Positions 25,135 through 33,944 are shown, counted from the first letter of the stretch. The stretch: 64,000 nt of DNA from an uncultured Collinsella sp. (GCA_934621295.1 CAKTVB010000001.1:62001-126000); one strand, 5' to 3'. Translations and numbers: made by a program. Notes: a model not told the origin generated them from the letters alone.

Positions 25135-26328
25135 ATGACAACCGATTCCGCCAAGGTCTATTTCACCAACCTGCGCACTCATGGTCGCGAGAGCCAACTC
25201 GATAAGCTCAAGCGCCTGATCTATCGCGCGGGAATCGACCAGATTGATTTTGAGAACAAATTCGTCGCCATCAAGATTCACTTCGGCGAGCTGGGAAACC
25301 TCAGCTTCCTGCGCCCCAATTACGCGCGCGCCGTGGCCGATGTCGTCAAGGAGCTGGGCGGCAAGCCCTTCCTTACCGATTGCAACACGCTGTATGTAGG
25401 AAGTCGCAAAAACGCTCTCGAGCATATCGACACCGCATATCAAAACGGCTTTACGCCGTATGCAACCGGCTGCCAGGTAATCATCGCCGATGGCATCAAG
25501 GGTACCGACGAGGCGCTCGTGCCGGTCAAGAATGGCGAGTATGTGAAAGAGGCCAAGATCGGCCATGCCCTCATGGATGCCGATATCGTGATCAGCCTTA
25601 CGCATTTCAAAGGTCACGAACAGGCGGGTTTCGGCGGCGCCATGAAGAATCTTGGCATGGGCGGCGGTTCCCGTGCGGGTAAGATGGAGCAGCACGCGGC
25701 CGGCAAGCCGAGCGTTAACGGCGAGCGCTGTATCGGTTGCCATGCGTGCGAGAAGATCTGCGCGCACGGCGCCTTTAGCTTTGACGAGGTGCGTGAGCAC
25801 ACCACGGCAAGCGGCAAGACCCGTGAGGTCCATGTGGCGTCTGTCGATCACGACCGCTGCGTGGGCTGCGGCCGCTGCATTGGCGTATGTAATCAGGATG
25901 CCATCTGCCCTGATTACAGTGCCGCCGCCGATGTGCTCAACTGCAAGATCGCCGAGTATACGCAGGCCATTGTGCAGGACCGTCCGAGCTTCCACATCTC
26001 GCTTGCAATGGACATCAGCCCCAACTGCGATTGCCATGCCGAAAACGACACGCCGATCATCAACGACATCGGCATGTTCGCGAGCTTTGATCCCGTGGCC
26101 ATAGACCAGGCATGTGCTGATGCGGCGATGGCTCAGGCTCCGCTTCCGAACACCGTACTTACCGAGAGCGCAGAGAAGATGGAGCACGAGCACGAGCATT
26201 TGCACGGCGATCAGGCTCGCGATCCGTTCTGCATCACGCATCCCGATACCGATTGGCGTACCTGCATCGCTCATGCCGAAAAGATCGGCCTCGGTACCAG
26301 TAAATATGAGCTCATCGAGGTCAAATAG
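25135..26328 (+). CDS. DUF362-domain protein with two 4Fe-4S clusters
   Basis: 397 residues from the ATG at 25135. The N-terminal part is DUF362-like (KVYFTNLRTHGRESQLDKLKRLI, KIHFGELGNLSFLRPNYARAV, FLTDCNTLY, THFKGHEQAGFGGAMKNLGMGGGSRAGKM). A bacterial ferredoxin insert follows at about 195-265, with CIGCHACEKICAHGAF and CVGCGRCIGVCNQDAI supplying two 4Fe-4S sites. The end has a His/Glu-rich run (EHEHEHLHGD). Members are called Fe-S center proteins, and their reaction is not established as far as I know. It begins about 60 bases after murE and may share its transcript. Confidence 0.85.
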   Translation: MTTDSAKVYFTNLRTHGRESQLDKLKRLIYRAGIDQIDFENKFVAIKIHFGELGNLSFLRPNYARAVADVVKELGGKPFLTDCNTLYVGSRKNALEHIDTAYQNGFTPYATGCQVIIADGIKGTDEALVPVKNGEYVKEAKIGHALMDADIVISLTHFKGHEQAGFGGAMKNLGMGGGSRAGKMEQHAAGKPSVNGERCIGCHACEKICAHGAFSFDEVREHTTASGKTREVHVASVDHDRCVGCGRCIGVCNQDAICPDYSAAADVLNCKIAEYTQAIVQDRPSFHISLAMDISPNCDCHAENDTPIINDIGMFASFDPVAIDQACADAAMAQAPLPNTVLTESAEKMEHEHEHLHGDQARDPFCITHPDTDWRTCIAHAEKIGLGTSKYELIEVK

Positions 26329-26349
26329 TAATAATCAGCCTGGCATTAG

Positions 26350-26386
26350 ATGGGGGATTGGCGCATGCGCGCCCGTCCCCCATTTT
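26350..26386 (+). terminator. Terminator after the Fe-S protein gene
   Basis: ATGGGGGA (26350-26357) pairs with TCCCCCAT (26376-26383), with a further GGCGC/GCGCC pairing inside the loop, followed by TTTT. Confidence 0.8.
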
Positions 26387-26444
26387 GCGTTGTGTGGCAA
26401 AACGGCAGGATATGCGTGTAGAACTCGCGCGTTTACCTGCCGTT

Positions 26445-26453
26445 TGCTATAGT
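26445..26453 (+). promoter_or_regulatory. Extended -10 promoter of the hemolysin III gene
   Basis: TGC directly followed by TATAGT (26448-26453) is an extended -10 motif, 34 bases before the start codon. No clear -35 is seen. The same TGCTATAGT occurs before the mgtE gene at 33638-33646. Confidence 0.5.
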
Positions 26454-26487
26454 GTTGAGAACTATTTTCTTGGAGGACGCATCTACT

Positions 26488-27171
26488 ATGTCTGATACCA
26501 GCGACAGTCCTAAGCCGCGGCCCGATACCGCGGCGGTTCCGCACTACACTCTGGGCGAGGAGATCATGAACTCCGTCACCCATGGTGTCGGATGCCTGCT
26601 GGGCATTGCCGGTTTGGTGCTTTTGATTGTCAAGGCCGCTTTGAGCGGTGCGCATCCGGCCTCGTTGGTTGCCGCCATCGTTTACGGCGTTTCTATCATT
26701 CTCGAATATCTTGCGTCGACGCTGTACCACGCCATTCAGCCGCGTCCTGCCAAGCGCGTATTTCGCATTATCGATCACAGCTGCATTTACCTGCTCATCG
26801 CGGGCAGCTACACGCCGTTTTGCCTCATCACGCTTGAGAACGACGGCGGTATCGTGCTGTTTGTCGTCGTATGGGTCATGGCGTTTGCGGGTATTGCGTT
26901 TGAGGCCATCATGCGCGAGCGCCAGCCTCGCTGGCTCACGGGCGTGATCTACCTGGTTATGGGATGGCTCGTTGCGTTTCGCCTGCCTCAGCTGATCGGT
27001 CTGCTCGAGCCGCTCGCTTTGGCCTTGCTCGCCATCGGTGGCGTTTGTTACACCATCGGCGTGCCGTTCTACATTGCCAAAAAGATTCGCTATATGCACA
27101 GCGTGTTTCACCTGTGGGTCCTTGCCGGCAGCATCTTCCAGTTTATGGCGGTGATCCTCTTCGTGATCTGA
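26488..27171 (+). CDS. Hemolysin III / PAQR-family membrane protein
   Basis: About 227 residues from the ATG at 26488 (GGAGG 12 bases upstream). There are seven hydrophobic segments. Family signatures are EEIMNSVTHGVGCLLGIAG near the N-terminus, EYLASTLYHA, RIIDHSCIYLLIAGSYTPFCL and FHLWVLAGSIFQF at the end. The conserved Ser-His-Asp-His set (STLYH, DHSCIY, HSVFH) corresponds to the metal-binding hydrolase site proposed for PAQR proteins. The name comes from a Bacillus cereus hemolysin; the usual role is probably membrane lipid homeostasis, not toxicity. Confidence 0.93.
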   Translation: MSDTSDSPKPRPDTAAVPHYTLGEEIMNSVTHGVGCLLGIAGLVLLIVKAALSGAHPASLVAAIVYGVSIILEYLASTLYHAIQPRPAKRVFRIIDHSCIYLLIAGSYTPFCLITLENDGGIVLFVVVWVMAFAGIAFEAIMRERQPRWLTGVIYLVMGWLVAFRLPQLIGLLEPLALALLAIGGVCYTIGVPFYIAKKIRYMHSVFHLWVLAGSIFQFMAVILFVI

Positions 27172-27240
27172 TAGCGCCTGCGGCCTGTTGCCGCTTGCTG
27201 TTTACCGTTCCCACTTCCTTGGAGGTTTGAAAACGTCCCT

Positions 27241-28578
27241 ATGGACATAACCATCAGCATTATCACCACGCTGCTTCTTACACTCGTGAACGGCTTTTTC
27301 TCGATGTCCGAGATGGCGCTGACCACGGCAAAACGTACGGTGCTCGAGCACGAGGCGGAGGAGGGCGACCGTCGTGCTGCCAAGGCCGCAGAGCTCGCCG
27401 CCGATTCCGATGAATTCCTGGCGACCATTCAGGTCGCTATCACGCTCGTGGGTTTCGCGTCTTCTGCCGTTGCCTCGACGAGCCTTTCCGATCCTCTGGC
27501 ACACTGGCTGAGCAGCTTTGGGCTCGCTCCGCTCACCGCTATCGCGCGTGGCCTTGCGCCGGTGCTTATCACCATCGTCGTGTCTTTTATCTCGGTTGTC
27601 GCAGGCGAGCTTGTGCCCAAGCGTATCGGTCTTGCTAACGCCGAGGGCGTATCCAAGCAGGTTGTGGGACCGCTTTCGATTTTCCAGAAGATTGCCCGTC
27701 CTGCCGTGTGGCTCACCGGAGCTTGCGCCGACGGCCTTGCGCGCCTGCTGCGCATCAAGAGCGCAGACGATCGCCAAAACGTCTCCGAAGAGGAGATCAA
27801 ATACATGATCAACGAGCAGGATACGCTGCTCGATGAGGAAAAGCGCATCATCCACGAGGTTTTTGACCTGGGCGACTCGGTTGCCCGCGAGGTTATGGTT
27901 CCGCGTGTCGATATCACCATGTGTGAGGATACCGACAAGGTGGAAGAGGTCATGGCCGTTATGCGCCGTACGGGCTTCTCCCGTCTGCCGATTTTCCATG
28001 AGGATCAGGATAACGTGGTGGGTATCGCTCATATTAAGGACCTTCTTGAACCCATGATGTCGGGCGATGAGGACGACCGCGTTGCAAAGTACATGCGCGA
28101 CGCGACGTTCGTGCCCGATACCAAGGATATCTTGCCGCTGCTTTCCGAGATGCAAAACGCGCACGAGCAGATCGTCGTGGTGGTGGATGAATACGGCGGC
28201 ACGGCCGGCATCATCACCATCGAGGATATCGTCGAGGAGATTGTGGGCGAGATCGAGGACGAGTTCGATCCGGACAATAAATATCTCACGCGCCTTTCGC
28301 GCCGCGAGTGGCTGGTAGACGGACGTTTTCCGTGCGATGACGCGGTTGACCTGGGCTGGCCTATCGAGGAAAGCGACGATTACGAGACCGTCGCCGGATG
28401 GATCTTGGATCTGTGCGATTCTGTTCCGGATATCGGCGAGGTCTTTGAAGTTAGCGGGTACAAGTTTAAAGTTCAATCAATGCGAGGCCAGCGCATCTCG
28501 CTGATTCGCGTGACAGCACCTGCGCCTGATGAGCCTGCTCCTCAAAACGAGGAAACGCAAGTCACTGCGCACGAGTAG
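27241..28578 (+). CDS. CNNM/CorC-like transporter with CBS domains
   Basis: 445 residues. An N-terminal DUF21/CNNM membrane domain with about four spans (1-185) contains VNGFFSMSEMALTTAKRT and FISVVAGELVPKRIGLAN. A CBS pair follows (about 205-340; REVMVPRVDITMCEDTDKVEEVM and HEQIVVVVDEYGGTAGIITIEDIVEEIVGEIEDEFD), then a CorC_HlyC-type C-terminal domain (from about 355). The family includes Mg2+ exporters and older hemolysin annotations. A Mg2+ or Co2+ efflux role is the best guess. The gene is 12 bases from the next one, suggesting co-transcription. Confidence 0.92.
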   Translation: MDITISIITTLLLTLVNGFFSMSEMALTTAKRTVLEHEAEEGDRRAAKAAELAADSDEFLATIQVAITLVGFASSAVASTSLSDPLAHWLSSFGLAPLTAIARGLAPVLITIVVSFISVVAGELVPKRIGLANAEGVSKQVVGPLSIFQKIARPAVWLTGACADGLARLLRIKSADDRQNVSEEEIKYMINEQDTLLDEEKRIIHEVFDLGDSVAREVMVPRVDITMCEDTDKVEEVMAVMRRTGFSRLPIFHEDQDNVVGIAHIKDLLEPMMSGDEDDRVAKYMRDATFVPDTKDILPLLSEMQNAHEQIVVVVDEYGGTAGIITIEDIVEEIVGEIEDEFDPDNKYLTRLSRREWLVDGRFPCDDAVDLGWPIEESDDYETVAGWILDLCDSVPDIGEVFEVSGYKFKVQSMRGQRISLIRVTAPAPDEPAPQNEETQVTAHE

Positions 28579-28590
28579 GAAGAGCGGCAT

Positions 28591-29241
28591 ATGTCTGAGC
28601 TGTTCAATATAGAGAAGATTACGGTGGGTGCCGAGAAGCTCACGGCGCGCATTGCTGTGAACGAGGGTTTGCCAATCATGACCTCGGAAGATATCGAGGC
28701 GACGGCGCGCGTCTATTACCTCGCTCCCGAGATTGCCCATCACCTGTGCCTGGGTGATGCGGGCCGTGAGTTCCAGGACTGCATGCATGAGACCGAGGTG
28801 GCCCACCTGCTGGAGCACCTGAGCGTCGAGATCATGCGCGAGACCGGTCTTGCCGGCGACATCTCCTGTGGTCGCACGCGTCGCGTCCCCGGTGAGGACC
28901 GTACATTTGAGGTCGAACTTTCCTGTCCCGATGATTCGTTGACGATTGGCGCCCTTTCGTCTGCTACGTTCATGATGGACTGGGCGTTTTTGCACGGCAA
29001 CGCTCCCGCCCCCGATTTCCCGGGCACCGTTGCGGCGCTCCGCAATTTGATTCTTAGCGTGCGTGGCGAGCAGCCGGATGTGCCCGAGGTGGAGGAAGAG
29101 GTCACGGCGCCTGCGGTTATCGATACCGAGGGGGTTGCGCCGGATACCTCCTCCGAGCATGCGTCCGCCGTGTTTGGCGGGGCTGCTGCCGAGGGTTCCC
29201 GCGCAGCGCACGAGGACGTGAATTCGGTGCCTCGCGCCTAA
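28591..29241 (+). CDS. Protein of unknown function with an HxxEH motif
   Basis: 216 residues. Residues 1 to about 150 look like one folded domain (LFNIEKITVGAEKLTARIAVNEGLPIMTSEDIEATARVYYLAP...), and the rest is an acidic, low-complexity tail. The central HETEVAHLLEHLSVEIMRETG contains H-x2-E-H, which resembles zinc-binding motifs and also a segment near the start of cyanophycin synthetases; neither relation is proven. CDISCGRTRRVP-like residues follow. It sits 12 bases after the CNNM/CorC-like gene and probably shares its transcript. I do not assign a function. Confidence 0.75.
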   Translation: MSELFNIEKITVGAEKLTARIAVNEGLPIMTSEDIEATARVYYLAPEIAHHLCLGDAGREFQDCMHETEVAHLLEHLSVEIMRETGLAGDISCGRTRRVPGEDRTFEVELSCPDDSLTIGALSSATFMMDWAFLHGNAPAPDFPGTVAALRNLILSVRGEQPDVPEVEEEVTAPAVIDTEGVAPDTSSEHASAVFGGAAAEGSRAAHEDVNSVPRA

Positions 29242-29339
29242 GCGTCGCTGATAGTCGATGAGTCGCATCGTCGCGTCTTTGCGACAGGTGGGTATAATGA
29301 ATCAACATTCGATGGAGTCTCTCCTTGGGAGGAAACGAC

Positions 29340-29729
29340 ATGGGTAAAGCATTTAACTTCGCAGCAGGCGCTTTCTTCGGTGCTGCCGCAGGCACGATCG
29401 CCGGTATCATGCTCGCTCCGCGCTCCGGCGCCGAGACGCGCGCGATGGCTGCCGACATCGCCAACGACGCGTGGGATAATGCCCGCGATGCCTACGAGCA
29501 GGGCGTCGACCAGGCTCGTACCGCTGCAACCGACTTCGGCCCCATGGTCGATGCTAAGACCGATGAGCTCCGCGCCAAGGTTGACCTTGCTCGCGAGCGC
29601 ATGGACCAGCTGCGCGAGCAGCTCAACGATGCCATTGCTGGCGGCACGGTGACCCCTGCTGCCGACGTGGTTGTCGAGACGGTTGAGGATGAGCCCACCG
29701 TCGATACCGAGGCAGCTCCCGAGGCATAA
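29340..29729 (+). CDS. YtxH-like envelope-associated protein
   Basis: About 129 residues from the ATG at 29340 (GGGAGGA upstream). One N-terminal hydrophobic segment, FNFAAGAFFGAAAGTIAGIMLAP, ends in the RSGAETR motif typical of YtxH/gas-vesicle-like proteins. A long Ala/Asp/Glu-rich amphipathic helix with coiled-coil character follows (about 35-105), then an acidic tail. A TATAAT hexamer (29293-29298) upstream may start a transcript that continues into the PRC-barrel gene, whose start follows immediately. Its role is unknown; related proteins are stress-induced in Bacillus. Confidence 0.8.
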   Translation: MGKAFNFAAGAFFGAAAGTIAGIMLAPRSGAETRAMAADIANDAWDNARDAYEQGVDQARTAATDFGPMVDAKTDELRAKVDLARERMDQLREQLNDAIAGGTVTPAADVVVETVEDEPTVDTEAAPEA

Positions 29730-30491
29730 ATGCTGGTAGCTGATATCCAGGGAAAGCGTATCTATCGCATTCCCGCACCTGACAAGCGGCTGGATAAAAA
29801 CGGTGCACCCAAAGAGCCCAAAAAGCTCGGAAGGGTGCACTTTCCCGTGTTTACGCCTAATGGGACGCGCGTTGTTGGCTTTATGATCAAGCTCCCCGAC
29901 ATTGTGGGCATGGTCAAACAAGCCGACAAGTTCGTTCCCCTCGATGCCCTTGAGATGTATGAAGGCGTGCCGTGCGTGGTCGACACAAAAGAGAATTTCG
30001 ATGCGCCGGCTGCAAAGCGACTGGGGATCGATCTCGATCGCTGTCTTATTTGGACAGGCATGGATGTGCGTATCAAATCGGGCAAGTCGGTTGGATATTG
30101 TGCAGAGGCTGCCTTTGATTCGAAGACCGGCGAGGTGGATCATTTCCAACTTACAGGCGGTATGGCCTCGAGTGCGCTTTTGGGCGATATCCAGATGCCG
30201 GCGTCTTACCTCAAGGGCTATCGTGATGGCGCGATGATTGTGGCAGATGAGGTTCTCGACCTTAGCTTTTCCGGCGGCGCCGCAGCGCATGCCGCCGAGG
30301 CGAGCGTGGCTGTGTCCACCAAGGTAAAAGCGGGAGCCAAGGTTTTGGACGATAAGGGCTCGGTTGCCCTCGATCGCGGATCGAAGGCTCTGGGCAAACA
30401 GCTGGGCCGCACCAAGGGTATGTTCAAATCGTTTGCTGCCGAATACAAGAAGGCGGCGGGCACGCCGGCAAAAAAGAAGCGCGCAAAGTAA
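29730..30491 (+). CDS. PRC-barrel domain protein
   Basis: 253 residues, starting on the base after the YtxH-like stop. The first 80 residues (LVADIQGKRIYRIPAP... FPVFTPNGTRVVGFMIKLPDIVGMVKQADKFVPLDAL) resemble a PRC-barrel, and a second barrel-like stretch follows near 110-180 (SVGYCAEAAFDSKTGEVDHFQLTGG). The C-terminal 70 residues are Ala/Lys-rich and end KKKRAK, likely disordered and basic. PRC barrels bind RNA or protein partners, as in RimM or photosynthetic reaction-centre H subunits. The specific role is not known. Confidence 0.75.
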   Translation: MLVADIQGKRIYRIPAPDKRLDKNGAPKEPKKLGRVHFPVFTPNGTRVVGFMIKLPDIVGMVKQADKFVPLDALEMYEGVPCVVDTKENFDAPAAKRLGIDLDRCLIWTGMDVRIKSGKSVGYCAEAAFDSKTGEVDHFQLTGGMASSALLGDIQMPASYLKGYRDGAMIVADEVLDLSFSGGAAAHAAEASVAVSTKVKAGAKVLDDKGSVALDRGSKALGKQLGRTKGMFKSFAAEYKKAAGTPAKKKRAK

Positions 30492-30531
30492 CGTCGATCG
30501 CGGATCGCGAAAGAAGGGGAGGGGATACACA

Positions 30532-31920
30532 TTGCCTCAATACACCACGTCCTACTCCACGAATAAAAAACGACCCACCTATCGGCGTGCGCCCGTAGGT
30601 CAGCAGCTTCCGTCCTCGGCGCGTCGCCGCGCCAAGAAGCCGGGGGCTACGTATCTGCATCATACGCAGGGCTTTGGCCGCAGCAATCGACGTCGCAACA
30701 TGCGTCCCAACAAGCGTAACCCATACGCTTTTATTGCGGTGGGCTGTGCGTTCTTGCTGTTTATCGCCGCTGTTATCGGTTACACCAACCGCACGGTCGA
30801 CGTAGAGCTCAATGGCTCGACGGTCCAAGTTCGCATCAATTCGACGATCGAGCAGCTTATCGATAGTCAGAGCATCGAGGTGCGCGCCGGCAATTTGCTA
30901 GCGGTGGACGATTCCGTGCTCACCAAGCGCGGTGGCGAGAAGATTTCAGTCAAGCTGGGAAAGAAACAGATCGAGAACAGCAAGCTTTCCTCGATTAAGC
31001 TGACTGGTGGCGAGAAGCTCACTATCGAAAACGGTCGTGACACCTACGAGGAGCACGATATCAAAGCCACCACGATTCAACCGACCATTTCCTTTGAGGG
31101 ATCGGGCGCCATCCAGTACGTCAAGACCTGGGGCGAGGCTGGTCGTAGTGAAGTTTGGACCGGTAAGACTTCTGGCAAGACGCAGGACCGTGGCGTGGTG
31201 AAAGAGCCGGTAAATGCCGTGGTGGCCTGTGCTTCGGTGAAACCGAAATCCGGAAAGTACATTGCGCTTACCTTTAACGGTGCGCCGAGCGAATATACCG
31301 ATCAGATTCTCGAGATTCTTAAAGAGAAGGGTATTACGGCAACCTTTTTCCTGAGTTCGGATAGCGCCTCCACCTATGCAAGCCAGGCGCGCGCCATTGC
31401 GGACGCCGGTTGCGAGCTAGGCCTGTATGCCTCGTTGGGCGACGAGACGGGCGATTCGCTTCGCAGTACCTTGGCCGCGGGGCTCGACGCGGTGAGCGCG
31501 GCGACGGGTGCCAAGACGGCTCTTGTTCGTTCGGCCGATGGTCGCATGAGCGAAGAGCAGTGGGCGGCGGCGATGGATCTGATGGGCGCTTCCGTGTCTT
31601 GGAGCTTTGACTCGGGCGATTGGCTGCGTCCGGGCGCCGAGAGCGTTGTCGAGACCGTTACCAGCTCGGTCTCGAACGGCAATATCGTGTCCATGACGGA
31701 TAACGATGAGACGTCCGCCCAGACTGTCGAGGCACTGCCGCAGATTATCGAGAAGCTTTTGGCAGATGGTTATAAGTTCGTGACGCTTGACGACCTGATT
31801 GCTACCGACAAAGACCTCAAGGGTGCAATCGACCTGTCGCAGGCATCGATGCCCAAGGGCGCCACTCTGCCTACGCTGGCTACGCAGTCCGACGATGATG
31901 CGGATACGACCGCTGAATAG
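30532..31920 (+). CDS. Membrane-anchored polysaccharide-deacetylase-like protein with lost catalytic motifs
   Basis: 462 residues from a TTG start with GGGAGGGG upstream. A basic N-terminal tail precedes one membrane span (about 68-90), then a DUF348/ubiquitin-like beta domain (VDVELNGSTVQVRINSTIEQLI), a second small domain, and a NodB-like fold (about 240-440). Where the paralogue directly downstream has LTFDDGP, HTNRH, RAPYG and LMHD, this protein has LTFNGAP, LYASLGD, RSADG and SMTD. All metal and catalytic residues are therefore gone, and deacetylase activity is very unlikely. A glycan-binding or regulatory role is possible. The frame is intact, so it is not a pseudogene. Confidence 0.85.
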   Translation: MPQYTTSYSTNKKRPTYRRAPVGQQLPSSARRRAKKPGATYLHHTQGFGRSNRRRNMRPNKRNPYAFIAVGCAFLLFIAAVIGYTNRTVDVELNGSTVQVRINSTIEQLIDSQSIEVRAGNLLAVDDSVLTKRGGEKISVKLGKKQIENSKLSSIKLTGGEKLTIENGRDTYEEHDIKATTIQPTISFEGSGAIQYVKTWGEAGRSEVWTGKTSGKTQDRGVVKEPVNAVVACASVKPKSGKYIALTFNGAPSEYTDQILEILKEKGITATFFLSSDSASTYASQARAIADAGCELGLYASLGDETGDSLRSTLAAGLDAVSAATGAKTALVRSADGRMSEEQWAAAMDLMGASVSWSFDSGDWLRPGAESVVETVTSSVSNGNIVSMTDNDETSAQTVEALPQIIEKLLADGYKFVTLDDLIATDKDLKGAIDLSQASMPKGATLPTLATQSDDDADTTAE

Positions 31921-32049
31921 GTTGCTGCATCGAGCAGTGCCTTTCCGTACCGTTAGATGACGAATTTGTAACTGTTATGCCAGCCTATGCGCTGCTACAC
32001 TCAGGCCGAAAACACGATAGGGTTATTGGCATGGTAAGGGCGAGGCAAC

Positions 32050-33552
32050 ATGACCCAGGATATTCGGGGGCAAAAGCATAGCGGTAAGGACGGGACGCCT
32101 CAGGCGAAGCCACAGATGCGCCGCGGGTCCGCGGTTCCGCCCTTGCCGCATATGTCCAGTCATCAGCCCAAGCGCTATAAAGCGACGGGCACCGCTCGCG
32201 TATACGGCGCCCCCGCACCATCCGCGCGCTCGCATCAGAAAGATACGGCTGCCTCTAAGCCGGCGAAGCTTCATATGCCCTTGCCCGTTGGCGGCTCTAA
32301 GGCACACGGTATTGTCTCTCTTAAGAAATCGAAGTTCACGGTTTCCTCGGGCGGCCATACTGATCGCAGCCATATTCCCCTCATCGTGCTTTGCATCCTT
32401 GTGCTCTTGATTGGTGCCGGGGTGGGTTGGACGTGCTTTCTTCGTCCTGTGCACATCACAGTAAATGGCCAGGCAAAACAGGTTCGTATCGGAACGTCGC
32501 TCGACAAGTACCTTGTCGACAACAACTACTTTGATGTGCAGCCGGGCAAGCTGCTCTCGGTGGGTGGAAATGTGATTGACGAACGCGGGGGCGACCGTTG
32601 CACGGTGAGCGTGAACGGCCAGGAGGTCAAGCCCTCTGATGCCTCTTCACTCAAGCTTGAGGACGGAAACGCCATCGCAGTTGGCAACGGCGTGGACACA
32701 ACAGAAGAGCACTCCGAGGAGACAGTGACGATGGCGCCCGGTATCCAGATGGAGAAGGGTGGAGCTATCCAGTTTGTCTCTCAATGGGGGAAGCCCGGGA
32801 AAAAGAAGGTGTGGCACGGTAAGACTTCCGGCGAGACGGTGGATAAAGAGGTCGTGCAGGAAGCGACCGATATGAAGGTCTCCTCGCTCACGCCCAAGCC
32901 TTCCGATGGGGGCAAATACATTGCCTTGACCTTTGACGATGGCCCCTCGTCCTACACGCAGCAGATCCTCGATATCCTGGCACAAAAGGGCGTGCATGCT
33001 ACCTTTTTTAACCTGGGCAATCAGGCGAGCACAAATCCCGCTCTCACGAAAGCCGTGCTTGACGGGGGTCATGAGCTGGCAAGCCATACCAATCGACATC
33101 AAAATCTTCCTACGCTGGGCAAAGACGACCTTCGTTCCGAGATCACGAGTGCATTTGATGCCATCGAAGGGGCCTCGGGCAAGCGCCTGCAGATGATCCG
33201 CGCACCCTATGGTGCATTTACGGATGCGGAATGGGCACGCTCGGCAGATCTGATCAGCTGCAACGTGCTATGGAACATCGATACGCTGGACTGGAAGCGT
33301 CCGGGCGCCGCCGCCATCACCGATATGGTGCTTTCCCATGCATTCAACGGGTCTATCGTGCTCATGCACGATGGCGGAGGCAACCGTTCCCAGGACATCG
33401 AGGCGCTGCCCGATATCATCGACAAGCTCAAGGCGCAGGGCTATACGTTCCTTACGGTCTCGGAGCTCATGGCAAAAGACGGCCGCTTTCCCCAGGACGT
33501 GGTCGAGGGGACGGTTTCGATGCCTAAAGATGCTGTCTTGCCCGAAAAATAG
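32050..33552 (+). CDS. Membrane-anchored polysaccharide (peptidoglycan) deacetylase
   Basis: 500 residues with the same layout as its upstream neighbour: a long basic N-terminal region, one membrane span (about 113-135), a DUF348-like domain (about 137-190), a linker domain, and a NodB deacetylase domain (about 290-480). All NodB motifs are intact: LTFDDGPSSYTQQI (motif 1), SHTNRHQN (motif 2, H-x3-H), MIRAPYGAF (motif 3), NIDTLDW and IVLMHDGG (motif 5). It likely removes acetyl groups from wall glycans such as GlcNAc outside the membrane. It is separated from the paralogue by about 130 bases. The glycan target is inferred. Confidence 0.88.
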   Translation: MTQDIRGQKHSGKDGTPQAKPQMRRGSAVPPLPHMSSHQPKRYKATGTARVYGAPAPSARSHQKDTAASKPAKLHMPLPVGGSKAHGIVSLKKSKFTVSSGGHTDRSHIPLIVLCILVLLIGAGVGWTCFLRPVHITVNGQAKQVRIGTSLDKYLVDNNYFDVQPGKLLSVGGNVIDERGGDRCTVSVNGQEVKPSDASSLKLEDGNAIAVGNGVDTTEEHSEETVTMAPGIQMEKGGAIQFVSQWGKPGKKKVWHGKTSGETVDKEVVQEATDMKVSSLTPKPSDGGKYIALTFDDGPSSYTQQILDILAQKGVHATFFNLGNQASTNPALTKAVLDGGHELASHTNRHQNLPTLGKDDLRSEITSAFDAIEGASGKRLQMIRAPYGAFTDAEWARSADLISCNVLWNIDTLDWKRPGAAAITDMVLSHAFNGSIVLMHDGGGNRSQDIEALPDIIDKLKAQGYTFLTVSELMAKDGRFPQDVVEGTVSMPKDAVLPEK

Positions 33553-33637
33553 CCAGCTTACTTTTGTCATGTGCGCGTTATCGTTTGATATAGCGCGCGT
33601 ATGCATGAAAGAATGTTGCTTCCTTGCGCATTTTGGA

Positions 33638-33646
33638 TGCTATAGT
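33638..33646 (+). promoter_or_regulatory. Extended -10 promoter of the mgtE/Nramp-related operon
   Basis: TGC followed by TATAGT (33641-33646) lies about 300 bases before the mgtE start. Transcription from here would make a leader of about 290 nt. Confidence 0.5.
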
Positions 33647-33654
33647 TAGAGCGC

Positions 33655-33944
33655 TCATGGCCTTTTGCCGGTGCGGGATGTCCTTCTTGGAAAAGGTCTT
33701 TTGCGCTTGGCGCCATGCCATGAATTTGATCGCAGGGTTAGAAGAAAGGCAACAGGTGAAATCTAAACCTCGACCACACAGTAGCTAACCCCTGCGAGTG
33801 CTCTTTGGTAGCTGGGCTGCACAGAAGATCGCGCGCATGGGGTGACTCGCGCCGCACTTTAGCGCATGGCCGACAGCTGCATATATGCATCATCCGTTCC
33901 CTGGGCGTTTTGCGCCGTAAGGACCGAACAAGCATAGGAGCACT
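33655..33944 (+). promoter_or_regulatory. Long structured leader before the Mg2+-type transporter genes (unclassified)
   Basis: About 290 non-coding bases between a TATAGT promoter and mgtE. The clearest fold is an 11-bp stem, CGCAGGGTTAG (33731-33741) with CTAACCCCTGCG (33785-33796, one bulged C), enclosing 43 bases. GTGC/GCAC, GCGCG/CGCGC and the palindrome TGCATATATGCA (near 33886-33897) follow. Mg2+ transporter genes are often under the M-box riboswitch, but its conserved GTTAGGTGAGGCTCCT core is absent. A segment of about 25 bases up to CTAACCCCTGCG resembles the 3' side of c-di-AMP riboswitches, while the rest does not. Possibly a divergent metal-sensing RNA. Confidence 0.4.

Noticed and set aside
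33725..33800. c-di-AMP (ydaO) riboswitch
   Set aside because: Only the CGACC...AGCTAACCCC...GCG side is similar; the GGGGAACC-type segments expected before it are missing, and the CTAAC is paired in a simple hairpin here. Left as an unclassified leader.
33655..33944. M-box (ykoK) Mg2+ riboswitch
   Set aside because: The conserved GTTAGGTGAGGCTCCT core and the following GCC-ACTGCCC segments are not present.
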